Positions 1-13,679 of a DNA stretch of 64,000 nucleotides are shown here, in pieces. The stretch's first letter is position 1. Every line of letters starts with the position of its first letter. Where the stretch lies: positions 62,001 through 126,000 of the forward strand of contig JAYMTJ010000010.1 in assembly GCA_036897525.1 (NCBI GenBank). Reading direction: 5' to 3'. Both the position numbers and the translations under genes were made by a program. This stretch comes from Pelargonium x hortorum (Eukaryota > Streptophyta > Magnoliopsida > Geraniales > Geraniaceae). The notes under the pieces are model-generated. The model made no database searches, was not told the origin of the DNA, and saw only the letters and a list, made by a program, of their open reading frames with translations.

Positions 1-1667
1 TTAAAAGTACTCCCCGATTTGTTGCGTCTTTTAATTAAGATAAGAGAATACTCATGGATAGAAACTGAAAGTCAAAGTAATTCTGACGGGGCTTCTCTAA
101 ATGCTCAAATTTACTTAGTTTATCATACCGAGCAAAAAAGAGAACCCAGTAAAATTGAAAAGCCGGGCCCATATAACGATAAAGCATAGAGGAGCCCCTC
201 GTGGCAGGGTCAACAATACAAACAAAAGGAGGTGCTTTATGGTAATACAAGCCATACCTATAAAGTTTAACAAATACTTTATGCATTTAAAATAAAAAAG
301 GGCCGGGCCTATCAATTTTCTTTTTATTACTTCCTATTCCTTAAATAAACCATTTGTTCTAGAAAGACTCCGGGAATCCTGCAAAAGAGCTTAATGCCTA
401 AGTGTATTCCGGTACTTATGATAAACTTAGATTCTTAATCGCACAAATCTGACAAATCTAGTCTAGTCTAGTTAAGGCTTCCACCGAAAAAGGGTAGCTA
501 ACAAAGAAAGGTAAGGCTGCTTTACCTAAAGCGTATTTACTCTATACACAAGGGCTTGCCCGCTTTCTTATAACACAAGAACTTAATAACCCCTAAAAAG
601 AACTTTTCAATAACTTTAGTCCCCTTTGAAAACTGAAGTGAGGTACTGCTCACTCTGGATATTAAGCACTGCTAACTAAGTGTATGAAACTCTCTTCGAG
701 GGAACCCTGTAAATCTATAAAAATTCTATAATCTACATTTTCCGGCAGCTGTTTAGTTATATTGAAGAACCCCTACTTTAAGAGCATACTCTGCGCCTTT
801 CAATAGCAAGGACAAAAAAACAATGCTTGGATGTCTAACCGAAAGAGCTTGTGTGCTTTGGCTTTCTCGACTTAATAATAAAAGAAAGAGGAGGACTTCT
901 CAGGCGGAGCTCCAAAGTCTTAGGCTTTACACATTTCCTTAACCTTAGCTTTCTAGCCTTGCTTAATTCTTTAGTTGACTTCTGGATTTATATACCTTTA
1001 ACTCAGTGTAATGATAAACAAATTATCTTTCATTATGAAACAAAGGGTAAACCTATAAAATGACCGGGGTCAGGGTTTCCTAGCATACCAGGATTCCTTG
1101 AACTTATACATCGGAGTTATAACACAGGGTCTGCGAGTCAATTGACTTCAGAGAGTAACCCGTTAACAAGGGACCTTTGCTAGCTAGAAGATTTATAACA
1201 TGAGAGAGTCAAAATTTCATATTGGACTCGTGTTTTATTGCTCTAAAAAGGAAGCTTCTGTTTCTTCATTCCATAGTTGCCGCTAACCAACTTGGCAGGG
1301 ATTACTTTACGAAATGTACTAATCAAGCTAAAACTTCAGAGTCATGGGAATAAACCCGGCCCAGCATTAGGACCCCTTAATATGGAATACCTGACCCTTC
1401 ATTAGGACCTAAAGCGATCCTTTATACCGGATTAATAGAAAACTCCTAATTACTAAAACTCTCAGTATCAAGTCAAAAGCTAACTCTTGTTTGTGGTACA
1501 ACTCTTATATGGAAATGGATTCCCTTCCCTTGCTTTATAGGTACAAAATCTAGGTAAAAGGGACTTCTTAATTAATGAGAATTCTAGAATTGGGTTGAAG
1601 CTTTGTGTATGCTATTTTGGCTCAGGATAACTCGAATTGTGTTATACTAGTTTAAGGGATAGGTAGT
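1..1667. other. Non-coding AT-rich stretch, no gene seen
   Basis: I see no gene here. The best plus-strand frame is 70 codons (851-1063), has no recognisable motif and is of chance length. A short (TCTAG)3 tandem lies at 457-471. Symmetric GGA..TCC-type motifs recur, for example GGATTCC at 1091-1097. No RNA gene or strong hairpin was found by eye. Confidence 0.7.
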
Positions 1668-1800
1668 AGCTACAAACAAGAGGACCTATAAGGCAGAGAA
1701 GACAAGGCTCCTAAGACAGCTATGAAGAGAGTGTAGGGATAGAGAAGAGTGTAGCTACAAAGACTTAGAGTATAGCACTGAAGAATATAGGTATGCCGGT
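1668..1800 (+). repeat. Purine-rich dispersed repeat, copy 1
   Basis: This stretch is purine-rich on the plus strand, unlike its neighbours. It carries the phrase GGCTCCTAAGACAGCTATGA followed by AAGAG and repeated GTAGCTACAAA-type words. The same words, CTCCTAAGA then GCT..ATGAAGA, recur at about 32.3, 40.0 and 46.4 kb. The matching frame reads A-P-K-T-A-M-K-R-V and then stops, so this copy cannot encode a long product. I infer a degraded member of the family best seen at 32.2 kb. The boundaries are approximate. Confidence 0.45.
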
Positions 1801-4800
1801 TGAGAGTAACAGGTGAAAGAAGGCCTACAGAAAACCAAGTACAGGTAAGAGTCAGAAGTGTGTGTGAATTCAAATAGGTAAAAAACTACGGGAACCCTAT
1901 ATTTACTGTAAAGAGGTTGTCTAGATATTATTCTTTTCCTAGGTATTCCTTAGCGAGCCCTGACCCTTTTATAAAGCAATCTCCTCTACAAGGCATTCTT
2001 TTATTCTAACTCGTTACCCAAAGAGTAAAGTTCTCCATGTAATCTCAAGAGAACTTTCTAATATATAATTTTAGTTAGTTTATGAAAAGCAGTAGAGAAG
2101 CTAGGACGTATAACAGATATGAAGAGTATTAAAAAAAATGGGGCGAATGTCCTAAAAATCTTCTATTCTAAATGGGTAATAAAAAGTACTAAACTGCAAA
2201 GATAAAGAAAACCTATAAATTAGGTACATTTCTTTATGGTTTCAGGGTTTTCCTAACCAACTTACTGTAAGCAAAAAGTGAAAGGATTCTCTTGCGGAAA
2301 GCGGAGGTTCTCAAGGCATCTAATGTCAAAGCCCTTCAAAAGCCTTGGCAAAAAAAACTCCTCTTGAGGTTATAATAAGTTTGTTTGTTTGTTTCTCTAC
2401 TCGGTTTTACTAGCGAAATAAGTGACTCCTTGTGAAAGCAAAATAGAAAAGGTGTGTATTTTAACCCTACGGCATTTGCTGTAAATCGTAACTTCTTGAG
2501 TAAAGAGTCTATTTTCTTCTTACCCCTATTAATGATATTACCTCAACTAGGGCGGGTCTTTACCTGTTTTAGATGGAGGCACTTTCCCATTTGGAGGAGT
2601 TGGTACCTCTTTGAATTGAGATTGATTCCTAATAATATAATAAAGACCCACCATGACTTATAAATTCTTAAGAAGTTATAGCTCCTAAAGTGTAGCTAAG
2701 AGTAAGTTACAGAATATAGGTTATAGTTATAAGAAACTAAGATTAAAATAAAGGATATCCTGTAGATACTTCTCCAAAAATGGAATACCCGACCTGTAGA
2801 CGAAATAGAAGCTTCCCTTTCATACTAAAATTCGTTAGTTATCCAAAATCTTAGGAGGAGTTCCCTCATTATATTTGAAATGGAAAACATTTATAGAAAC
2901 TCTGGACTTTATAAAGAGTCAATTTATATGTTACACAAATTCTAGGCAATATTACTTGTAAGGTAGGCGTTATTATTAATGGAAAAACCATTTCTAATAC
3001 TCATAGTTTGGTTTAACAAATCCAAATAGGAGGTCCTGAACAGTTGCAAACTCGGATTAAAGAATATTTTATAAAACTTAGTATATTATATATATATATA
3101 ATATCTACTAAAAAAAAAAAGCACAACTAAAAGCTTGTTGACAATATTGCACCTTTTTACTGCAGTGTCTACTCTTAGTAAGTTTAGTTGCTAAAGAAGT
3201 ATGATACCTGCGTGTCCTGTTCTTATTTCTAATTGTGACTTTTCGACAAGCTGTAAATGCGGGGAGAGTGTCTTACAAAATTCCGTTATGAGCCATTAAC
3301 CTAGTTATTCCAAATTTCATTACAAGATTAAGTATGCTGGACCCCCGTCTAATAAATAGAAGAATATTCTTTGAGTAACTCTGACCCTTTACTTTAAATG
3401 TAGAAATAATCTGTAACGTAAGATTGGAACCCCCTCTTTCCACGATTCAAACTGCAAAGTCCAACAAATGAAGCAGCTCTCGTGTTTTTAAATCACATTT
3501 ATAAAAAGAATGTTACTGAGAAATTCTATTACACACTTCAGGTACTTTTTTTTTGTTGCCTAAAAAAGAAGGCCAACTATATAAACTCGAAAAGCTTTGG
3601 TCTTACTTTTATAACGTAGGACGAATGGGAGCTCTAACAGAATGAGTCTTAGCTTGTATACCAGAATTAAGAAAGAAACTCGCGCGCATACTGGAGCCTC
3701 TTACTTGACTTACCCTTAAAACCGGGAATATCATGCATGACCTTCTGTATTTTTCTAGAATGACTACTAAACTTGATGTTTATCTCAGCATCTTAAAGAA
3801 CGCTGGGTAATAGGCAATTCAGTCTAACAAATGCGCAAGGTATTAACGACATAACATATGTACCCCTCGTAGAGTTTTCCGTAATATAGTAGTACCTTTC
3901 GCTATTTCATAGAATCCCCGAATATTCCTATATTCATACAGGAGCTGAATATTTTATGCTATTTTGTTTGACTAATTTTTGAGGACTACTGTGAAATAAG
4001 TATACAATGCATTAATTATTTTAAAGATGAAGAGCATTTCTCTCCAGGATAGGATCCTGGTCTTTTGGTGATACTTGAAAAAAAGTTACCGGACGGATTC
4101 GTGCTGCGGTGCGGATACCCTTTATTTTTAAACTAACAAATCAGGAAAAATGAAAATTACTAACCAATTAGTAAAGATTCCATACACAGATGAATAAACT
4201 AGTCCTAAGGCTGACTTACTCTTGGCTAATTCATATCGTACTTTTGGTCACTCCACAAACCTAGAGCAGTATTTTCTACACCGCCTATTCTAGGGTTTGG
4301 AGTACTACTTGAATACTTTCGAAGAATCGAAATTATCCGTCTCTGGCTGCTATAGCTAGCTCCACGTCAAGTGTGTAATGCATACTCAAGAACTCCGGCA
4401 ATTTTATAACCAAATCTATACTAAGGCCTCGTCCAGTAGTTAACCGTCGTGCAGTGGTTATCAAGAAAAAAGGTGTGACTAATGACAAAGAATTCTCGTT
4501 AAAATGTGCTAAACTAAACCCTTATCCATTAAAATCAAGAAAAAGGAACATCTCTTTAGTAAAGCTTACTTTCCATACTAAAGTCTAACTAAAAAGTAGC
4601 TTATTAAAGCATTTAGATTAGTATCTATACTAGAGTCTATTTCTAAAAAAAACAAGGAGAGTTTTCATAATAGTTCCCTTTTTTTGTTGTGGGTTTGAAT
4701 CATGTGTTTAGGTCAAAGATTCCCTGTTTTCTTTAGACTGCATTTGCTAAAATAAAAAAAGTAACGGGGGGGCCCCAGTGCTTATTCTATATTATTTTGG

Positions 4801-7800
4801 ATCCGCAGGAGCGCTTGCCTCTTACCACTTATAAGCCCTGTTTTAATTACCTCTTCCGGAATTCGAGGGTTTTCCTTACTTAAAACCTGGTTTAGGGGCT
4901 TCTCCTTGAGAGTCTTTGTTGGAAAGTCTTTCATAAAGGAAAACGAGTTGCTTTAACATTTCTACGAAGTCTTTCTTTCCTTTTTTTACTGATAAAGGAA
5001 TTGATAAAAGGAATTTGAAAAGGTATTTATCTTATAATGTATACTTTATTTAATAGGTGGGCTCCCTTGTGTTTTTGAGCACGGAAATGCGCCTACAATT
5101 GGTTTTGGTATTCCTATAATTAATCTGATTTGTTGTACTTATTTTTGAAAGTAATGAGTTAAAGACAAGTTTAGAACTAAGGGTTAAGCAGGTTTTCCTC
5201 TTGTCAGGTATTTACTTTCAGCTTAACGAGAATCTAAGGAATATAGAAGTCAAGTAAAAGAAGGATAAGTTTGCTCTTCTATATTTTCAATGTCAAGGAT
5301 CCAAAATACCCCAACCCCGAGTAGATTTGACTCTACAACCAGGCAATTCGCGCTAACACGGAACTTTGGGCCAAAAACTTAACTAAGTTAAAAGCTTGTA
5401 ACTCAGTAAATTACAGATAGATATTTTCTAATTTTTTATGAACGCACCGGGCATTATATTAACGAAAGAAGGTAGCTACTCAATCTTCATAGAGCCGCAC
5501 GCGAGACCCCTACTTCACTTCAGATGAGAAGGCTCAGTCCCTAGAATACACAATTGAGTGAGCTGGGTACTCTTAGGTTCGTTTTATTTCTTAACTTAAA
5601 TTAGATTCTCTAAATCATTATCTCTAAATAAGAAAAAAAGTGGTAAATAAAGAATATAGTATAGAATTTACAGAAAAAAGATAGCTTATTCCTACAACCT
5701 GGTTAAGGTAAGTAAAGGCTTGTTATTTCGTTTGTAATGATGAAATTGGTTAATGGGATTTCCTTTTGGTTTATATTACTTATTTATTTATTTCCTACTA
5801 ACTAAACGCATTTATTTTAAAAGACCTCCGACCCCGCCGAAAATCTTAAATAATGCAAAAAGTCTGTATTTCGTTAATAATGGGTACTATAACTATAGTA
5901 TAGGAGACTCATAGCTTACTTACACTTACATGAGAGTCAAGGCTTTATATAATGCATGCCATGAAGGGACCATTTTCTGATAAAACTTTTACTTGTTAGA
6001 CTGGCTATACCATACCCCCGTTCTAGAACAAATGGAAACACCCCAAATGATGGCGAGAAAACTACAAATGTATAATGTACAGTCTCTTCTCTAGTCCTGA
6101 AGTTGAAGCTGCTATTAATTATTAATACGGAGTTTGTCTGTTCCATTGTTTCTAAGTTTTCAATTAAAGGGTGTAGAGACTTTGTTTATGTGGCCTTACA
6201 CTTATAGAGCACTTCTTTTTTATTTGTACAAGGTAAAGAAAGAATATTGTCTAGAAATTTAGCACTTAATACCTTACAAGTCAGGAATTCCTTTGGTTAC
6301 ATAACTTCGCACTACCAGAGACGACCTCTTACAATATACACTAAAATAAACACAAACTACCCTCAATAACAAAACAAAAAAGAAAAGAGCTCCTTTAATA
6401 CCCCGGTGATTTTGCAAATTCTTTTTTTTAACTGAGTATTACAAGTACAAGGCCTACGAGGATTGCTGTCAGCAAATAAAAGAGAGTTAATTTCCTGCGA
6501 CTAGGGTAGAACATTATAAAAAAAGGGGGCAAAGAAGTGTACCCTTAATTTGGAAAATTCTTATTAAAAGAGTAACAAGAAAGCTGTAGGGGCTCCTTAG
6601 CAAACCCAGACCACACGAATTTGCCAGTTATAAATCGGCAGAGGAATCCGGAATTGTTAGGAAAGCTTTAGCTAAATCGCTCTTAGACTTAACGTAACGG
6701 GCTAATTAATGCAAAGGGGATCAAATTGAATCACTTATAAAAGCGCACACCCCTCTTTCTTTTTATTACAGCGCTCTAGGTTTCGAAACCCCGTATTCTA
6801 GAGAGACTCCTTGAGGTATAGGCCCGAATTACCGGGGCTGCTTTAATAAAGTAATAAAGAAGGGTTTTTTACTACTCCAACACTTGAAAGACTCTCTATA
6901 CTTCTGGACTTCTGGAGACATCTACAGTTTGCAACAAATTAGATTTTAAGTATTTTCTTGCAGGTTCTCCTATTAGAAAAGATTCTAAAAAAACCAATTA
7001 CGAAATAACAAACTCTCCCTTTTTTGTTTATAAGATATAAAAGATATAAGATTCTGCTTTTATTAAGGCCTTCCTTTATGACAAATCCGTGCTGCGCTTT
7101 TCCGTATTTGAGGGTGAAAAAGTTTTCCAAGACATATCTAGAATTGGGGGTCATACAGGGTTAAGTATGTACATTAGTCGACACTTATCCCCCAACCCCT
7201 TTTTATTATAGCTAAAAGCCTTTTATTTATAACTTCAAAATACGCACGTTTAGGATAATCTAAAATTTATGCTTGTTTTGGGGTTAATATATAAGTCTTA
7301 CTTTATTGTGATAATAGCCTTCCCTAACCCTATTATTTAGGGTAGTAAAAATTTGCAAGTAAAGTTTTTTCTTTTGTTCAAGAATACAACAAGATAAGGG
7401 AGCCCAGATACTTATAAAAAAAAGATATTGACTTTTAATCACTAGTTCTTTAAGGGGAGGCATAAAGCTTCCTAGTTAAGGAATAACAACTTTATATAAG
7501 GAGTTTACTGACTTTTTTTAGTAAGCGCATAAAAGCAATGGTTGCCAAAACCGATAACTTTTAACTACTTTTGTTAAAAACTCCGGATTCTTTGAATAAA
7601 TAATTATTTGTATTAAAGTAGCAGCTCTTAAAGCTAGGTATGAAAGGTTTTCTGAATAAGTGATATGATATAGAAAGTCTTCATTTTTACTCGATAAGGG
7701 GCTATAAGAATTTTAAATAAGAAAAGTTTATTTAGTTTAAACTTTGATATTTCCTGGGACTTATTTAACTTACACTGGATAAGAAAACGAGCCCCTTTTA

Positions 7801-8255
7801 GTTTAGCTAAAAATTATCCTTGTCGGAAATTGCCTTTGATTTGAACCAGATAAAGGAACAGAGTAAGGCATAAGTTCAAGTCCGATAACGCTATTATGAA
7901 GAAATCAAACTAGAAAAATATACCCCTCCTTATTTTTCAGAATCCCCTAAATACATAAAATAACAGGCTGCGCCTTTCTTTAGTTATGGAATTCTTAAGT
8001 GACTTACTACAGTCGAAAAACGACTCTCCAACTATAAATCCCCAAAACGCTTATCTAAACTAACAGAGGGAAACCTTTTCCTAGGAATTTTTTTTCATTA
8101 GAGTACCTTAAGTTTTTCTCTGACTAGTAGCATAGTTTCGCTTCTCTTTCTTACCGGAGTAAAACAAAACTAATATAAAAGGATTCTTTTGTAGTACCTA
8201 CTGTCTCTTTCTTTTTCTTTCCAAGGCTTTCTTGTTGAGTCAAATGAAAAAGTCT
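1801..8255. other. Non-coding AT-rich stretch with simple repeats
   Basis: No gene was recognised; every open frame is at most 71 codons and lacks motifs. Small structures are (GTTT)4 at 2379-2394, (TA)7 at 3087-3100, an 11-A run at 3110-3120, a (TTTA)n run near 5779-5793 and a small hairpin with stem GTAGA/TCTAC at 5321-5336. A GAGCCGCACGCG word near 5492 recalls the start of group II intron domain V, but no closing strand follows. Confidence 0.65.
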
Positions 8256-8276
8256 CTTCAATATTCAATATTGAAG
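8256..8276. repeat. Near-perfect palindrome, 10-bp arms
   Basis: CTTCAATATT and AATATTGAAG are exact reverse complements separated by a single C. A hairpin from it would have to open a few pairs to form a loop. No promoter or gene lies beside it that would give it a role. Confidence 0.6.
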
Positions 8277-11200
8277 ACCAGAGAAAGTTTTGGGATTGAG
8301 TATCCCTGTAAGTATACAAGAACCAAACACGAGGACCAAGAAATTTATCTGCTTGCACAATATTAATTTAATTATAGGAAGCTTGCTAAATTGAAGAATT
8401 TCTTTTCTCGTAGAAGAGTGCAGTTGCTTTTATACAAAAAAATTGAGTTGTAAAGGAGAGCGAGCTTGTCCTTTTCTTTTCTTTTTCCTCTGATTCCTCC
8501 TATCTTAGGATATGACTACCTTAGTAAGAAGTAAGACATATCTGAAATAAACTCTATACACCTAGGATAAGGCCTATTTTTTAGAAATTTAGCGTGTCTA
8601 CCACGACCTAGTATAGATATTCTTTTCTTATTTATATAAGGCTCCCCTAATATATCAATATCCGCTATTCGTGAATATACTAAGGACTCCCTAGACTAGA
8701 TTTGTATATTATATATCTAATATGAGCCCGCCTCGCCTAGAAAGTTTGACTAGTATATGCCAGGCAAGGGGGTGTTTATCTTAAGCTTAACTTTACAGCG
8801 CAAAAAGTTAGAAAAATATAGTAGTAGAAGTTGGGCAGGCCAAGACACCCCTTTGGGTATAGGGATTTTGTGAGTTAGCTTTCTCTCTTGTGTAATTCCT
8901 TAAAAAACTTGTTTAGAGGAAGGACCTTATATGACTAGCTTTAGTATACCCTTTAGAATTTTTAGAATAAGATGATTGACTTGCGCGTTTTAGTTAAAAA
9001 AAGAAGTCTTAACTAGTCCTTAAAGTATGAAAATTATGGGAATTCTTAGATATAGGTTGGGTAGTAAAAAAACCTAAAAAATATTTCTTTCTATTGTTTC
9101 TTTTTTTCCTCTAATCCTTATCAAGGGTAGTAAACTTGTCTGATCTGATAATGAGTATGCCTTTGTCTCTAGATTTCCCATGTATCCGACAGGTTCGATT
9201 CTCTCTCTCTTTTTTACCAAGTATACTTTTTCCGTAGTGCGACTACTGATAGAGTGGAATTTCTAATTATTTGAATTTAATTTATCCTTACAATTATTGT
9301 ACTTTCTGGTCATTTTCGTGACTAAACTGTGACTTGAGCATTTCCCCTTGTAGATAACAAGACCGCATATTCTCGTTACATAGACTATTTATTATAGTAT
9401 TTCACGATAAAAGTAAATGGGGGCTCCTACTGCACTGCACCCTTGTAGGGACTCCTCTTCAAACAGCCCAGCTCTACCCAGGATTTGTTATAAATAATTC
9501 TTTGTAGGAGCATACAGCATATTAGATTAGCTTGATTGTAAGTGTTGCATGAGTAGAAATTCTTTCTCCCCTATATAAGTGATTTCGACTTTTGTGTTCT
9601 TTCTGGATTTGTCTCTATCAAGAAGAAGAAGAATTTTAGAGGTAAGTTAAGTATATTCCAAGAGTTTCTAGAGTTTTGAAGTTTTGTTAAATGTTATTAT
9701 TGTATAGAAGCGTTTTAGATAAATAAGTACTTTTGTGGCAGTTTTTTTAGTAAGTCATTTTTTTTTAACTAGAAGTTTTCTAAATTCCGGCTTTTGGATA
9801 AATAGCTAATTTTAGTTTAACAAGCGGAATAAGTCCTATATAATCTAAGGCTTAAAAACGTCCCTACTCGAGACGAGAGTCAAAAGAAAAAGGGGCTCCT
9901 ATTGAGAATAGGATCCTATATGTATTTCCGTGTTAATAAAATATTTGATCCCATTGCCTTACTTTTCTCAGACAACATGTAGAACCCATTATCCGCACCG
10001 CAAAATGTACAAGCATAGGCTGTGAAAGTTTCTGGATAAGGATATCCTTATAGGATTTTGAATTACAGGGTATGTTTCCGTGAGATCCCCCATTTGCGAA
10101 GGAACCCCGATCAAAAAAGTAGGTGCTTCCGGCGCTAAACCAGGTATATCTTACTTTTATAAGTATAGATGCTAAAAAAAGAAGGATTTCCTTACTTAAC
10201 TTAATAGAACTGAAGAATAATGGATTCCGAGGATTAAAGGGAAATAGAAAGTATATTACTGAGTTTAATCCTTAAAGTTCGAAAACAGCCAAAAAGATAA
10301 TTTAACAGCCTTTCACTTTCTAATAATAAATAAGCAAAACAAAAATACAAGCGAAGCTTTAAGCGTTAGCCCTGGCATTTAAAGCAAGCAGAAGCTTATT
10401 TTATTTCGATACAATACATATGAATATTTCCTTTTACCAACTAAACTGAAGTTATTTCAGGATTGATTTTTAAAACTATTTGAGAAAGATTTTCTTTTTT
10501 GATAGTTACCCTAGAGAGTAGAGAACGCCTCATATACCTAATATACCTACTCAAAAAAAAGGAGTTTCTTATAAGCCGAGATACTCCGTTCCTGAGTTGT
10601 CCAAAACTTACAGCTTAAGGCTTTATTCAGAAGAAGGCTGCGTCTCCAGAACTACTCAGGGACCTTTTTCTTAAGTCTTACCAGTCTTCGATTCGAGAAG
10701 TGGAAATGCACTTGTTTTTTCAACCGTATCCTTATTGTGCTACTACAAACTTTGACCCTAAGCCTCTCTTTGTATAATTGGAGTCCATAATAGAAACCCC
10801 CTTCAAAATCAAAGCGCATACCCTTATAATATCTTCCGAGAAATACTGCCAGGTGCTTACTTATTCATTATACTATAATGCCCAGATAGGAAGCCAAACC
10901 GAACCTTAAACTGGTTCGAAATATAATATTGATTCGACAACCTTAGCCTTATTTTTCAGGACTTTAAAACCCTAGACCAGAGTACCCATTTGCACGCGTC
11001 TTGACTCTTGCGATGGATACTCTATATAGAATTAAAGAGCCCCTTGATTTTGGAAAAGCTTCTCTGTGTAGATTAATTAAAAAACTTAAAGCGGAGAAAT
11101 TATAGATTATACAATTCAATTAACCACAAAAAAAAGCAGGGTCTTTTTCATACTTTTTTGTAACCCGCGTTAAATAACGGCATAAGGAATTTGCAGCTGA

Positions 11201-12629
11201 TTTTGTACTTTTAGAGAGCTAAAGCAAGTCCTGGTTTCGGGATTTAAATTAAAGGTGTTTTATAAAAGTAAAAAGAAAAGTCTTCTGGCCATAATGTGTA
11301 AGGGTTTCACTCTCAAATCCTAGGGTATTAATCTCCTTCGCTAGGCTACAGTAGGCTACAGTCGGTAAGATGGACTATCGATTAAGGCTCTTTCCCTCTC
11401 TATATGATAAGCGCCATAACACAAGCAAGAGGAATATCCCCCTTACCTTCAGAAAGGTAAAAAGGAGTTGCTTTCTTGATGTCCTCGGTATCCCATCCCT
11501 ATAACACAAATAGAAATGTTAATTAACAACGGGCAGGTCCTATTTCTTTCTCCTGGTATTTTTTTGTGAATGCTTTCTCATCTGTATATGTAAGCAAGGA
11601 AAGTAAAACCATTAAGAAATGGGAGTCTAGCCTCTCAGGTAGTCATTATACCTAGATAGTAAGAGTAAGAATTCTCGAATAAGGCTGGTTTTATTAGCAA
11701 AAGGAGAATATATGAAATGAAATCAAATGTTTTCAGAGGTAAATATGTATCCTATTATATAAAGAAATTCATACTTGTTCTCTAATTATAACAGAGAGAA
11801 TAAAGGGCTTATACTAATTCGGAACATAGCTATTAGATTGAGTACACTTTAATTGCTAATTCGTTTTTTCGCAGGGTTCTACGTCTAAGTCTTTTTTCTA
11901 TACAAGATATAACTCTCGATACTAAGTGATTAATATTAAAGAGGTTAAGTATTTTGAAAATCAAGGAACTCCCCTTCAAGACGAGTCCCGAAATTTAGGA
12001 CTTTACGCAAGCTAATAAATCCAGTTTATTATTACAAAAAAACTTTGTATCTTGAAGTTTTCTAAGCAGGCATATGTAGGCGCAAGAGTAACTACTTTGG
12101 GTACATAACTAGACTTTATTGGAAGTAGAAGCAGAACTCCTTTATTTTAAGCTTTTTTCGTGTACAAAAGCTGGAGGTTTTCTAAATTATCTATTCCTAA
12201 TGAGTCAGTATTTTAAAACTAAAGAGCGAGAACGAATCCTGGTAATTAATAATAAATGAGTATACAATACAAAATCCGCAGGAAATTTATGAGTGAGAAC
12301 GAAAAATTGAGATGACCCCAATGCAGGTTAAAACAAACGTAAATGGCCATATAAGAAAGAGGCTTTTTTGGTATTATTGTTCAAAAACTGATATGGACTT
12401 TAAGTCCTCTCCTAGACCCCCTTGTTTATAGAAATACCTAGAAAAGGCATCTATAATTATATAAGAATATAAGTTAAATTCCAGCTTTACTAGATTTTTT
12501 TGAGCAGAATCCGTAGGAATACATAACCAACAACCGGTCTCTAACATTACTTCATTTTCACAAGAATTCCAAGTCCTAACCCCTGAGGTTTACTTTTCAG
12601 TAAAATAAATACCCTTGATATTTTGACCA
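8277..12629. other. Non-coding AT-rich stretch
   Basis: No open frame here is long enough to consider. A polypyrimidine run lies at about 8467-8500 and an AGA-rich trinucleotide run at about 9620-9633. A 10-bp unit, TAGGCTACAG, is tandemly duplicated at 11342-11361. Paired GG/CC symmetric motifs are frequent, such as GGATTCC at 10222-10228 and GGAGTCC at 10780-10786. Confidence 0.65.
9186..9205 (+). pseudogene. tRNA T-arm-like scrap
   Basis: GACAGGTTCGATTCTCTC matches the T-arm core of tRNAs (GGTTCGA followed by TC). No matching D-arm or anticodon arm with sound pairing lies upstream, and the T-stem pairs poorly. This is either a small tRNA remnant or chance, so confidence is low. Confidence 0.2.
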
Positions 12630-12730
12630 CCTCTTAATACGGCTTAAGCTCTTCTTCCTCCTAACAAGTAGACATGGAACAGCTTTTTCTCTTACTAAAG
12701 CTCCCGTTTTTAAAGATTTTAGTTGATATA
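12630..12730 (-). repeat. Possible purine-rich dispersed repeat copy
   Basis: On the minus strand this reads AAAACGGGAGCTTTAGTAAG, then GAGAAAAAGCTGTTCCATG and later AGGAGGAAGAAGAGCTTAAG. The word order (lysine-codon-rich text, AAAGCTGT, then AT) resembles the family at 32.2 and 46.4 kb, but identity is loose and the copy may be coincidental. Confidence 0.25.
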
Positions 12731-13269
12731 CTCATATTTAATTAAGAGTCATTTCATTACCTTGGGTTAATCTTTTTTTAGCCGCTATAGTTGTAAGTAC
12801 TTCCTGATTACGAATAAGCTAAGAGATAGAATTTGAGCTGGTATTCAAAATATTATAAAGCACACGAAAGTACCGTGTTTTAGAAAGATACTCAGAGCAC
12901 AACTCATTTCATTTTTTTAATAGATTACGCTATTTTCGTTTTTGAGGAGGGGATCTTACTAGTAGTATCTATTGATTTTGTTCATGAATCTGGTCTGGGT
13001 ATATTAAGTATCGGGTTTGTTGATTCGAAACGCAAATGTCTTGCTGGAACGAAAGTCATAAAGTAAGTAAAGTTTACGCGTTCGGTAAAGTATGCCCCGG
13101 ATCCTTGTGCAGTAGGGGCTCCCTACCCTATGATAATAAATATAGTAAAAATTCCGGGTTTAGGTTTAGCCTAATACAAACAACTAGGTAGTGAATGGAA
13201 GAGCTAAAATTCGTTTGACTGATATGAAGTCGGGTTTTTACAGGCTCTTTTGTTTATACTCCTTAATTA

Positions 13270-13293
13270 GGTAAGGTAAGGTAAGGTAAGGTA
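13270..13293 (+). repeat. (GGTAA)n microsatellite
   Basis: The pentamer GGTAA is repeated nearly five times without interruption. A related GGTAA/GGGTAA tract occurs at 31.66 kb. These are not canonical TTAGGG or CCCTAA telomere units. Confidence 0.85.
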
Positions 13294-13658
13294 TAACAAA
13301 CAGGAAAATATTTGCTTTTGTAGGACTTTACCCTTCTAATTGGATGAACCGCAGGATCTCTCTTGTTTGTTACAAGTTTGCCCTAAATAGAAGGCATACC
13401 GGATATCCGATCAACAATTCATAATTTACCCCTTTTTTGAGTATGAGTGTCTCCTTTTTTAGGTTGGACTGCAGAAGCCTAATTTAATTTGGAAAAGAAG
13501 ATTAACGAGCTCTACATAATTTTGTAATATTTTAAAGATACCACCGTTGTTAGATTAGAAAAGGACACCCGACCTATTTAGGAGCTAAGCCCAGTTAATT
13601 AATGACCTTGAACCCTTTTTTATAATATACCATTATGATATGAATGCTTTTGCAAGTC

Positions 13659-13679
13659 TAAGGAGTAAGGAGTAAGGAG
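13659..13679 (+). repeat. (TAAGGAG)3 tandem repeat
   Basis: Three perfect copies of the heptamer TAAGGAG lie head to tail. The unit resembles a ribosome-binding-site core, but no start codon with a credible frame follows it, so I read it as a microsatellite. Confidence 0.8.

Noticed and set aside
5488-5512. GAGCCGCACGCG, possible group II intron domain V start
   Set aside because: No complementary closing strand or GAAA tetraloop nearby. The similar CGCACGGCTC near 41530 also lacks a partner.
13659-13679. TAAGGAG repeats as ribosome binding sites
   Set aside because: No start codon with a credible open frame follows.
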